NCBI GenBank assembly: GCA_028023455.1
Contig: JAQFVV010000186.1
Coordinates: forward strand, 248,001 to 312,000
Length of the DNA: 64,000 nt
Reading direction: 5' to 3'
Origin: Epiperipatus broadwayi
Lineage: Eukaryota > Onychophora > Udeonychophora > Euonychophora > Peripatidae
Shown here piece by piece: positions 54,880 through 64,000 of this stretch. The notes beneath the pieces are model-generated. The model worked only from the letters and a program-made list of their open reading frames with translations, ran no database searches and was not told the origin of the DNA. Each line of letters begins with the position of its first letter. Position 1 is the stretch's first letter. Both the position numbers and the translations under genes were made by a program.

Positions 54880-57480
54880 TTCACATGTCTTTGATTACAT
54901 GTTTATGTACATCCCTCCACAAAATGTTAAAAGTGGATAGAAACCAGTCCCTTCTTTATGTGAGAGTGGTGTAGTGCAAATTATCTCCATCCTTTTCTTT
55001 ATCGAAAATTGTTCAACTCTTTAAACAAATTTTTATTCATTCTTAAAATTTCTCTAAATCCTTGAATGAAGCAAGTGAATGTTAATAGGAAAGTAGACAA
55101 AAGTATTCAGGGGATTGCATTTTTCCATCTTAAATATGAAATAAACTATTTCTTAAGTAATCTGAATATGTTAAAATTTAGAAGTGATGAAATGAATAAA
55201 GTTCATGAAATATTATTAAAGGATATTTCTATAAAATGTTACTGAGAATATTTTATGCATATTTACTTGCTAAATTTTGTAAATTGAAAACTGAAAGTAT
55301 GTTCAGAGACATTCTTTTTTTAATTTCATTATGGGTACAAGTAAATAATTAATTCTTATAAACATATCTAAAATTTTATATTAAATCTAAATTAATTTTC
55401 AAGAAGTGACCGATATATCAAAAGCTTATAGAATATATTAAATATATATGAATATGTATATAATACTGCATTTTTTGTGTATGATATATTATTTGCTTTT
55501 TTTTTAATAATTTTTTTTTTTCAGTCAATAGAATTTTTCTAAGAGTCCTCCATGAAGGAGGTAACAAAAATTGTTTGGCATGAAGTTGTTTGGTTGATAT
55601 GAGTATTATTTCTTTTAATGTTTTTGGTCTTTTCATTTTGGAGTTAGAAAATATTGTTCAATTGTTCTAATAATACATATTTTTCATTTTTCATAAAATA
55701 TCAAAATCATATTTTTATTCCTACTTTTTAAATACATTTCTCTAATGTTTTTATAAGTATTATTGAAAAGTTAAAAGGAAAAGGTAAACTTTAATCAATA
55801 AATAAAATTTAAAAAGCTGACATGAATGTTATTTTAAAAAAGTGAAGTAAAAGAAAAACGATTTTAATTACTAAGTTTATTTTTTAAATCATATGCTACA
55901 AATATAGTATATGTAACAATATAAGTGATTGTAATCAATCAATTTTGGTGTGTATTCCTTCTTAAAGGTTGATGTTAAATCATACACTATTAGACAGTTT
56001 AAACATTCCAGAACATACATATGATGATTCATGGATTGAACCTCATATCCGAAGAACACAGAAATTATTTCTATATCTTAACATGTGTTTAACTTAGAAC
56101 AGATGTTCCCAAATATATATGGCCCACCATCCCATTTTCAGAAAAAAATTTAAGTGAACAAGCAGAGAAATACAGAAGCACACTTCCATTATTTGATGTA
56201 GGTGTATTTCTATGTTCTGCAATAAGACACCTTGATGCTTGAAATTCTAAAATTATTATTTAAAATCAGCAATAGTAACATTTGCATTACACACATATAA
56301 TTAAGGTAAGGAAGGGTAATATTAAAATAAAAATGACAAATAATGCTGAAAATAATCCTAATGAGACAGCCTTAGAAAGCTACATAAAAGATGTATAAAA
56401 TGCCCATATTTCTATTGACATCATGCTTACAGTTTTTACATCATTAAAAAAAATTCCAACATTTCAACCAATCAAATAAGATGTGCAGGTCACCTGCTTA
56501 ATGATCCAGAGCAGTTAAAGGGATGGGGTTGTTATTATCTTAAATGGATTTTCTAGCATAGTAACATACAGGATCGTATATCTATATGATACTGTTAATA
56601 AGGCTTTAATATTTATTGTTATTTGACCATAGTCCCAATACTGTGTTACATGGTGATAGTATCATGTCTCTACATTCTTTTATTACTTTTCCAAATTACT
56701 TCATCCAGCCAGCTTATGAATATTGAATATATCACTTGCATGGAATAGCGAATACTGTTAAAGGGATAGTGTGAAGAAATGGACACTAAGCTAACCAAAG
56801 ACACTTCATTCTTGAACCTGGGTCATGCTTAAGTGAATGGGTTCCTTTCTTTAATAATTAATTAGAGGCAAGGTAGCTATCCATTAATCAAATTGGAGAA
56901 ATGATTAAGACTTTACTATATTAGAGACATGCATTTAAATATATATATAATCATTGAATACCACATTGAATCTTACTCTTTTTATTTATAATTATGCCTG
57001 ATGATATATGATCTATGTTCACTGCTATGCAAATTTATTATTAAAGATCTGTTAGATACACACACACACACATTATGTTGCTTAAATGGGTTTAGCTGGG
57101 TTTATATGCCTTTTATAATAATTTAAAAAAAACATGGGAACCAGCCCTTCTAGCATAGGGGAGAATACCATTGATAGCATAGCCAATCAATTATACCCAT
57201 GGTCAGATTGAGCTATGCAAAGTATAAGATGATCACATTTTCAGACCATGGCCCACCTCGACTGCTGATTCAAACCCTTGCCACCCAAAGCATTTTTTTT
57301 GTTTTGAGAAACAACCTCAGGCACCATCCAAACATCGCTTATATAGTCAGAATACTTCTGATGTCATGCACACAATCCATCACTTAAAAAGACCCCATGG
57401 CTAGCTCATATTCTGTCCCAGGGTCCAGTACACTTAACACATAAAGAATAACTGTACTCTTAAATTAATAGTGACACAGT
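54880..57480. other. No gene recognised
   Basis: AT-rich for the most part. From 57120 to 57430 composition is more balanced, but no domain is recognised in any frame. Confidence 0.35.

Positions 57481-57483
<3 letters not shown>

Positions 57484-57541
<58 letters not shown>
57484..57541 (+). repeat. (GA)n microsatellite, 29 units
   Basis: Uninterrupted GA dinucleotides, followed by a short AT run. Such a pure array is likely to be length-variable. Confidence 0.98.
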
Positions 57542-57544
<3 letters not shown>

Positions 57545-58117
57545 AATATATATATAGAGAGAATAGATCAAATAATATTTAAGCAAACAATATTTATTCA
57601 TGCACACACATATCTAATATAATATAAAATAATACAATATAATATTTACATAAAAGTATAAATTATTACTTTAAAGTTCATTTAAAATAAATATAAAGTG
57701 TCTATAGACCGTTATTTGAAAGTAACTTTACCTAGGTTTTCATCATTGTCAGAATTTTCTAACTCGTTGGCTTTATTAGTTCCATCAATGGGTTCATGGC
57801 TTTCGTTTCAAGTTTCTGTCAAACAAAGTGAATATCAGCAACTTCTACTTCACAATCTCTGCATTGGTTCCTGATATTGATTTAGGTGGGATAGTTGATG
57901 GCTGAGGGCTTAGGGCATAAAGCCCTCTCAGATACTCATGGCATATGTGGCTTCTCCATTAATGTTGACAACAGCAGAAATTGACTGGCTTACTACTACA
58001 TTTACAATTTCTGAATATTCTGCATTCTGTCCGAACTGAATAATAATAATCCAAACTGACTGGTCTGATTTACAGATTGAAGACCAGACTAATTCTATCA
58101 CAAAATGAAGAGTAAAT
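57542..58117. other. No gene recognised
   Basis: The part at 57720-58040 is less AT-rich, but its frames contain stops and show no domain. Confidence 0.4.
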
Positions 58118-58287
58118 GATCTAACACATTGCAGACCTGACTGATTTACAGACTCAAGAGCAGAATGATCTAACAGATTGCAGACATGACTTGCAGACTT
58201 AAGAGCAGAATGACTTCGATTATAAAATGCAGATCAGACTAATTTACAGACTTAAGAGCAGAATGAATTACAGATTGCAGTCCCGAC
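58118..58287 (+). repeat. Minisatellite, units of about 45-53 bp
   Basis: Units at 58118-58166, 58167-58211 and 58212-58264, plus a partial one at 58265-58287, share ttgcagac, atttacagact and aagagcagaatga. Looser relatives (gatttacagattgaagacc) extend upstream to about 58050. Confidence 0.82.
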
Positions 58288-58662
58288 CAAAAAACAAGAA
58301 CCAAGATATAACTTTTATACTTTTTTCTTTCACATTGTTTATTTCCTTATTCTATTTTAAAATTTGATCGTAACTTGAAATCTGTCTTTTAATTAATTAT
58401 TTTTACATTTGCTTTAATCCAATCTTTTGCTTACATTAATCTACTATCTCTTTTAAGGGATAGTTTACATGGTTTTCTTTTAATTAATTTATATTAGCCA
58501 TCTTTCAAATTAATTAGATTTTTGAAAGTTTTTTTTTATAAACTACTTTTTATTGTTTTTACATTTGCTTACCTTTTTATACATTTTATTTTAATTTATA
58601 AATAAGGAGAGTTTTCTTTCTTCTAACTTTAGATCCCCCCACCTGAATTCAATAGTTTTATT
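58288..58662. other. AT-rich spacer, nothing recognised
   Basis: T-rich non-coding DNA between the minisatellite and a SINE. Confidence 0.5.
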
Positions 58663-58770
58663 GGTTTTTTCCTCATTTGTCATAGCATCATCCGGGAAGT
58701 GAACCCGCTAACCCGGGACAACTGCTTGTAAAGCAGTTGTTGCTGATTTCTTGACCACCAATGCTTGATA
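58663..58770 (-). mobile_element. tRNA-derived SINE, minus strand
   Basis: On the minus strand it starts atcaagcattggtggtcaag, carries gctttacaagcagttgtccc, a B box (gcgggttcacttcc) and ends gatgctatgacaaatg with an A-rich tail (T-rich on the plus strand). It matches the 14.95 kb SINE closely. I could not identify its flanking duplication. Confidence 0.85.
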
Positions 58771-59350
58771 TAATACATTTTTTTAAATTTTATTTTTAAA
58801 AGTATGTTTTAAAACCACCCCTTAATTAATTACTACTTTTGGACTATTCTTTGATTTTATTTCTTTTTTAATAAATCTGATCATTTATTTTTAAATGAAA
58901 AATATGTAATGCAAGCTATATATGTGTGCTTGGCAACTTATATTTCTCGCTATCATTACAATATGTATTTATATAATTGAGGCTATGTTTAAGTTGACTC
59001 CAGCTTGTTTAGCTAATTAAGACATGTTAATTTTACCATGTGCCTGCACCATAGATCATTTTCTGCATCTCCTCTCTACCTAGCCAATTTCACCCCTGTG
59101 TTTAATAATTCAAAATCTGTAAGTTTCAATTGAATCTTATGTATATACTTGGATACTTTTTCAAATTGTTTGTAAATAATTACATTAAATGAAATATAGA
59201 CATTCTTATACTAATAATAAATTATAATTTATAATAGAAATAAAGTTGTAGAAGTGCACTATTTTATATATTTAAATCTGATTATCATATACTAGCATTC
59301 CTAAGAGTCTTATCCCTACCTAACCACTGGATTGCATTAAGAAAATTAAC
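58771..59350. other. No gene recognised
   Basis: AT-rich spacer before the LINE. Confidence 0.45.
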
Positions 59351-59381
59351 TCATGTGAGGTTAAAATAGTGAGTTGCTTAG

Positions 59382-59597
59382 TTGTGTTATAGAGAGGTGG
59401 GTGAGGTTCAAACACCCTTTACCTATGTCTGGGTTAGATTAAAGCAACTATACTTTCTAACCATTACAGTATGTGATAAGGTTTTTCATGTGAAGTGCTT
59501 AAATAAGACTAGGAAGGATATAAAAGATGTATGGTTGTGTAGATCTTGTTTAAATGTGATAAAAGAGGTGGAAAAAATGATTTTTAAGTATAGATAA
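59382..59597 (+). pseudogene. LINE ORF1, PHD-finger fragment
   Basis: The 71-residue frame ends with a PHD-like half: VCDKVFHVKCLNKTRKD then DVWLCRSC. The C-x-x-x-H-x-x-C and W-x-C-x-x-C parts are the C-terminal zinc ligands of a PHD finger. The first ligand pairs upstream are not visible in this frame (perhaps C of MCYREV). ORF1 proteins of CR1/L2 elements use such fingers to bind nucleic acid or protein. Confidence 0.65.
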
Positions 59598-59868
59598 TTT
59601 AAAGAGAAAATCAGGAGAAATGAAGGAAAATGTAGATAAAGACGAAATAATGGAGTATATATTTAGTAGAATAGATGACAAAATAAATAGTGCAATGGGG
59701 ATAGCTAGGCAAATAGTAGTAGGATGGAGGAAGAGGTAAAGAATGTAGAAATAAAATGGTTAGATATGAAGAATTAATGAATAAAAAGGATAAGGAAGAA
59801 ATAGATATGCAAGTTCAGAAGGTTGAAGATAATGTTATGATGAATTAGGGAAAGTAAATTATGAGATA

Positions 59869-60202
59869 GTCTTGATAGGAGACTGGCTAATTAGAGAATG
59901 TGGAGATGTAATTATAAGGGAAAATAAAAATAGCTACGTAAGAGTATGTTTTCCTGGAATAAGAATTAGGGATGTTACGGTTAAGGTAAATAAAAGGGGG
60001 AGTAGAGATGTTTATGTTATGGTGGGGACATAATTTATCAGAGTTATTGGAGAGAATAATGGATGAGTACAAAGAATTGATTAGTAGTTTGAATAAGGTT
60101 AAAGGAAGAGTAGGAATAGTTGGATTACTATTAAGATTTGACAATAGGTATATGTTAGATAGGGCATGTTCTATAAATGAGAGATTGAAAAAAATCAGGT
60201 GA
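59869..60202 (+). pseudogene. LINE ORF1, SGNH-hydrolase (esterase) domain relic
   Basis: One frame reads VLIGDWLIRECGDVII and then RVCFPGIRIRDVTVKV and RDVYVMVGT, followed after a shift by RIMDEYKELISSLNKVKGR and VGIVGLLLRF, NERLKK. This is the domain order of the esterase of CR1/L2 ORF1. The catalytic-serine motif GDS has become GDW. The frame has a stop after VGT. Confidence 0.7.
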
Positions 60203-60544
60203 CAAATAATGTTATGTTATGGAATATTTTTTATTAATAAGAGGGAGTTATACAGTAAATATGTATTGCATTTAGAAAAAGAAGGAAGTGAAGCATTAGG
60301 GGGTTTGATATATGAAAAATATTATAATTCAGGAAACTTATAAAGGGAGGTATTGTTTAAATTACAGGGTTATCAAAAAGGATAAACAAAGGATAGCTGA
60401 TACAGATTTTAAATGTAGATGTGATGAGGAAATTAGTCTGTAAAACTAATGATAAACAATCAATTACAATCATATTAGAGAAGAAAGAGTCAAAAGAATT
60501 TATAAAAGGATTGTAAGAAAGGAAGAAATTATTAATATTGTATA

Positions 60545-61020
60545 TTGCAAAGTGGTAAGAGACCAAAAAAGTGGTTGGAATTAAATGAAGCATTTAAAAA
60601 CAAAGGGCTTGAGGTAATGGCAGTAATGGAAACACATCTAAGAAAAGAAAAGGAGTCCTCACTGGAAAATTTGGTATTTCAGGATATAAATAGAAAAGAA
60701 AAAATGGGTAGTGGTATAAGAGTTATGTCAAAAAAATTTAAATATTGTGTAAAATATTGAGAACATTTGCTGTTTGGGATAAGGTTAGGAAGTCAAGAAT
60801 GAATGGTAGTTTATGGTTAGTGGAGATAATCAAACTGTAATGAAGTGGAACAGTAGCATATACGAATGCCTATTTAAGGATATACAAAGATTTAAAAGAA
60901 TGGATAGCTTTTAATTTTTTGTCAGAGAGTGAAATTTGAGTGTAGGAATTTTATCAAATATTTATGAGGGGCCATACACATGGTCTAGAAATAATATATT
61001 TTACACAAGATTAAGTGTTA
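60545..61020 (+). pseudogene. LINE ORF2 endonuclease domain relic
   Basis: WLELNEAFKNKGLEVMAVME followed by THLRKEKE has the ETH motif of APE-type LINE endonucleases. Then NRKEKMGSGIRVMSKKFKY fits the next block (GSGIGVM). The later catalytic blocks are in broken frames. Confidence 0.7.
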
Positions 61021-61267
61021 ATAGATAAAGAGGGAATGAATAAAATATAGAAAATTAATGTATTTGATGATGAAGAGAGAGTATCTTTTAATAGAAATGG
61101 TTAGTAATGTGATAGAAAATAATAATAAAAGTTAAAAGGATAGTGAAAGATGTGGATGGAGAGTGAATGATAAAAATAAGTTAGAAGAATATAAAATAAA
61201 AGTAGAAGAAACAGTTTTTTGAGAACGAATGTAAGGCCCGGTGTGATAAAGTAGAAAAAGTGGCAAA

Positions 61268-61531
61268 TTGAGTTTAGATGCAAATATTCAGAAGAATAAA
61301 CATAATAGAAAAGTGAATATTAATAAAAGTGTAAAAGAGATGAAGAAAGCATGCCAAGAATATAAATGTGCTATTAAAAAAAGTGAAAAAGATGTTAATA
61401 TTAAATGGGAAAACTATTTAAATAAAAGAAAGTTGGCTAAAATAGATAATTATATAGACAGAATGAAATTAAAGAGTAAATTATTGGAGAATATTAATAA
61501 AAATGAAAGAAATGGGAGTAAACACTTTTAG
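61268..61531 (+). pseudogene. LINE ORF2 linker between endonuclease and reverse transcriptase
   Basis: The 87-residue Lys-rich frame (KNKHNRKVNINKSVKEMKKA, EYKCAIKKSEKDVNIKWENY) lies where the linker of ORF2 is expected. No catalytic motif; assigned by position only. Confidence 0.5.
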
Positions 61532-61705
61532 AAATAAATTAAAAGGAGGAATGTACATGAGAGAGAAATAGCTTTACTAGATGATAAAAGAAAAAAAGGA
61601 ACTCTAGAGAAGAATTAGAGGCAATCTTCAATAAGTATGTAATGGATTTCAAAAAGATGTTAGATGTGAAGGGCAGAGTAATAACAAATATAAAAGCATA
61701 TAGTA

Positions 61706-62646
61706 ATGGAAATATTAGTTTTACAGAAAATGAATGAGACAGGGAAGTTGAAAAGTGGAAAGGCAAGAGGTTTAGATGGATGGGCAGCAGAGTTGGTGAT
61801 GAATTTGGGAAATAAAACAAAATTAAATCTATTATTAATACATGATAATAGATTTAATTTTGTCCCTAATTCCCAAATTCATCATCATAAGACAGAATTT
61901 CCAGGTAGCTGGAATAATGCAAGTGTGAGACTATTATTTAAAAAGGAAAGGTTAAGGACTATAGAAAGATAAACAATTATAGACTGGTAGTAGTAATGTT
62001 GGTGTTATATAAAGTTTTTGCATATATGGTGTCTGGAAGGATAGCAAACGGATGAAAGAAAATAATACCATGGGTGAAATGCAAGGAGATTTTAAAATTA
62101 ATAGGTATATATGAGATAGTTTATTTGTAGTCACACAATTTAAAGATATGCATAGTAATATAGGTACCTGGCATTATATGGTCTTTAGAGATAGAGAGAA
62201 TCCATATGATAAGAGTATATAGAAATAGATTATGGGTAAGTTTAGTAAATTTGAGAATGAATGAAGCTTTAGTGGATCTTATTAAGAGATTGTATAAAAA
62301 TAATTACTATATGTATCAATTAGGAAGTGTAGAATCAGAATAAAAATAGTGAGGTGGGGTTAATGCAAGATGTCATCGTTTGTTTTTGTTATATTTGACT
62401 GAAATGGAGAGGGCAATAGAAAGACTAGGAAGAGGAGTAGAGATACCATTAATAGATAGAAATAGAGTGTATATATCATCAGTTCTTTTATTTGCTGATG
62501 ATATTTTCTTGTGCACAGAAAGTAGGGAAGATATGGAAGTTATGTTGAAGACTTTCGCAGGGTGCGTAAAGAAATGCGGATTAAATTTAGTGAAAAAAAA
62601 ATCAAAAGTAATGATGGTAAATACTAGGGAAAGAGAAGAGAAATAA
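61706..62646 (+). pseudogene. LINE ORF2 reverse transcriptase relic
   Basis: LKSGKARGLDGWAAELVMNL is the first conserved block (K-A-x-G-x-D), reached at 61750-61810. The catalytic LLFADDIFLC is at 62482-62511 within an 88-codon frame that goes on with CGLNLVKKKSKVMMVN. The frame in between is disrupted, partly by the inverted duplication at 61798-61883. Confidence 0.82.
61798..61883. repeat. Snap-back inverted duplication within the LINE
   Basis: Left arm 61798-61835 (gatgaatttgggaa..., ending ctattat) and right arm 61845-61883 are complementary over about 38 bases with few changes; the spacer is 9 bases. The corresponding sequence in the second LINE copy at 63818-63885 has no such palindrome, so the right arm was made by copying the left arm in reverse. 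Confidence 0.88.
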
Positions 62647-62834
62647 TTTTTCTTGGGGGGATATAAAGTTAAATGTGGTGAATAGGTATAAATATTTGAA
62701 ATTGTCTTAAGTAATCAGAGGAATTGCTTGGATGAATGGGAGAAAAAAATGATAAATAAAGCAAAAAAAAGAAGAAAGGAATTGATGAAGAAATTAACAA
62801 TAAATATGATATAGTAAGAATTGTATGAAAGGGA

Positions 62835-63640
62835 ATGGCAGAAGCAGGATTAACTTATGATAATAATGTATTAAGTGTTAGTAAAGGGGTGTTAGATTAT
62901 TTAGAAAAAGTACAAAGAGAAATAGAAAGACATGCATTAGATGCAGAGGTGTGGATGGCAAAGGAGGCAATTCAAGGAGAAATGGGATGGTCAAGTTTCT
63001 GTATGAGAGATGCAAAAGGTAAAATGAAAATGTTCAGTAGGTTGCAGTTTATGGATAATAAGAGAACAGCCAAAATAGTATTTAATTGGGTTATGAGTAA
63101 ACGACAAGCAAGGAGATGGGTGAGGAAGGTAGTATGGTATTTGAAGATTTGGATAAAGATGTCAGTATGCTTTTACAAACAATGGGCTGATTATGTTAGA
63201 AGGATTGTTGAGTGTTATAGTGACAAGGAATGGAATAGAATAGAGGCATTAATAAAAAATAGGGAATTGGAGAGATGGAGAATTAGTATAGAGAGTAAAA
63301 AGAGTTTATATATATAGATGTAAATAGAATATTGGGTGTGAGTTAATTTATGATGATAGCAAGGATAATAGTTTACTGTTTAAGGCTCGAACAGGATCAT
63401 TAGCAACAAGGGAATATACACAAACATGGAGAAATGTGAGTGACTTAATCTGCAAATTACATAAGGAAGGCATGGAAAATATTAGACAGCTGCTAATTGA
63501 ATGTAAATTCTTGCAAGCAGAAAGGGTACAGAAAAGTGGGTTCTTGGTCTTCATGCTGCATTTGGAAAAATGAGGATCTACATCTAAATGGAGTGGATAA
63601 AAATGATGTGGAAATGGGCTGGAACAGGTTAGAGAAAATA
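62835..63640 (+). pseudogene. LINE ORF2 C-terminal domain
   Basis: A 160-codon frame (62835-63317) matches the 20.98 kb fragment over AKEAIQGEMGWSSFCMRDAK, FNWVMSKRQARRWVRKV and ALIKNRELERWRISIE, and extends upstream with AGLTYDNNVLSVSKGVLDYL. Beyond the stop, frames containing ARTGSLATREYT and then NIRQLLIEC continue the same domain to about 63640. Confidence 0.82.
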
Positions 63641-63699
63641 TGGAAAAAACTTAGGGTGAAGAATGAAGAAGGAGATTTCTGAGAGTATCCACATCATAT

Positions 63700-64000
63700 C
63701 ACTATTCATAAAAGCACATAGTAATGGAAATACTAGTTTTACAGAAAATGGATTGAATGAGGCAGGGAAGAAATTGAAAAATGAGAAGGCAAGAGGTTTA
63801 GACCAGATGGTGATGAATTTGGGAAATAACACAAAAAAATCTATGATCATGCTTTAATAAGATGGCACAGAAGACATAATTTCCAGTTAGCTAGAATAAT
63901 GCAAGAGTGAGGCTATTATCTAAAGGAAAAGTGAAGGACCATAGAACGATAAACAATTATAGACCAGTAGTGGTAGCTGTGGTGCTGTATAAAGTTTTTG
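63700..64000 (+). mobile_element. Second partial copy of the same LINE, running off the window
   Basis: From about 63700 the sequence repeats 61690-62010 of the first copy: gcacatagtaatggaaatac, tagttttacagaaaatg, then KNEKARGLDQMVMNLGNNTK. The copy starts inside ORF2 immediately after the end of the first copy's C-terminal region, so the pair is a partial head-to-tail arrangement. It lacks the palindrome of the first copy. Confidence 0.85.

Larger units (their letters stand above)
59350..63650 (+). mobile_element. CR1/L2-like LINE, about 4.3 kb, decayed
   Basis: In order on the plus strand: PHD-type finger and SGNH-hydrolase-like region (ORF1), apurinic-type endonuclease, linker, reverse transcriptase with FADD, and a C-terminal domain shared with the fragment at 20.98 kb. 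Both ORFs are broken many times. The combination of PHD and esterase domains in ORF1 with an APE/RT ORF2 is known for the CR1/L2 group; the exact clade is not determined. Strand composition is strongly A/G-rich. Confidence 0.82.

Noticed and set aside
57199-57387. Open frame of 62 codons in a balanced-composition region, possibly an exon
   Set aside because: No recognisable domain, no clear splice-site context and no homologous copy in the window.

Overview
The window looks like AT-rich animal nuclear DNA (roughly 27% G+C by eye). It is a graveyard of transposable elements, and I recognise no host protein-coding gene, no rRNA and no functional tRNA. The mix points to a metazoan: RTE-type and CR1/L2-like LINEs, a Penelope-like element with a GIY-YIG nuclease, hAT, Merlin and mariner transposase relics, a gag relic, tRNA-derived SINEs and hammerhead-ribozyme retroposons. 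The lineage cannot be fixed from the sequence. CpG is scarce over most of the window, which suggests long-term methylation, but is retained in a few places such as 33.0-34.8 kb.

Layout. 1-3.2 kb: a G+C-richer repeat-like block and a 5'-truncated Penelope-like element broken by one stop codon. 5.1-5.6 kb: a palindromic element carrying a hammerhead ribozyme. 7.3-10.4 kb: a small fold-back, then a near-complete minus-strand RTE LINE. 13.2-13.6 kb: a fold-back element. 14.1-15.8 kb: a SINE and a hAT transposase relic split by another SINE. 18.2-20.6 kb: a mariner scrap, two fold-backs (one holding a SINE) and the best-preserved ribozyme element. 20.9-21.8 kb: a LINE 3' fragment with a 271-codon open frame. 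22.9-23.3 kb: a third ribozyme element. 25.8-26.9 kb: a 245-bp tandem duplication and a truncated family-2 element. 28.5-32.5 kb: gag, inverted-repeat element, Penelope and RTE relics. 33.0-34.8 kb: CpG-retaining non-coding DNA. 35.2-35.8 kb: a fold-back and a deleted family-2 element. 37.7-39.5 kb: a TA-flanked inverted-repeat element with a 952-bp, three-ribozyme insertion inside it. 45.2-46.8 kb: a Merlin element. 47.7-48.3 kb: a MITE-like fold-back. 49.4-50.8 kb: an RTE copy with a nested SINE. 52.6-55.0 kb: two family-2 palindromes, a SINE and a decayed ribozyme. 57.5-58.8 kb: microsatellite, minisatellite and SINE. 59.4-64.0 kb: a long decayed LINE (PHD/SGNH ORF1, APE endonuclease, reverse transcriptase) followed by a second partial copy.

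The most interesting system is a set of palindromic retroposons with type I hammerhead ribozymes. The core CTGATGA - stem II - GAAA is followed by a loop-less helix III and a two-part helix I that pairs almost perfectly. Several copies have direct flanking repeats of 12-23 bp, so they probably moved through RNA. One insertion of 952 bp lies between a single pair of 14-bp repeats and carries three ribozymes in the order minus, plus, plus, as expected if a multimeric RNA was inserted. They resemble metazoan retrozymes and the Schistosoma SM-alpha element. Their long inverted arms with tRNA-like B-box ends appear distinctive.

None of the mobile-element proteins looks fully intact. The LINEs are the obvious potential source of the machinery that moved the SINEs and ribozyme elements, but the window gives no direct evidence of that.
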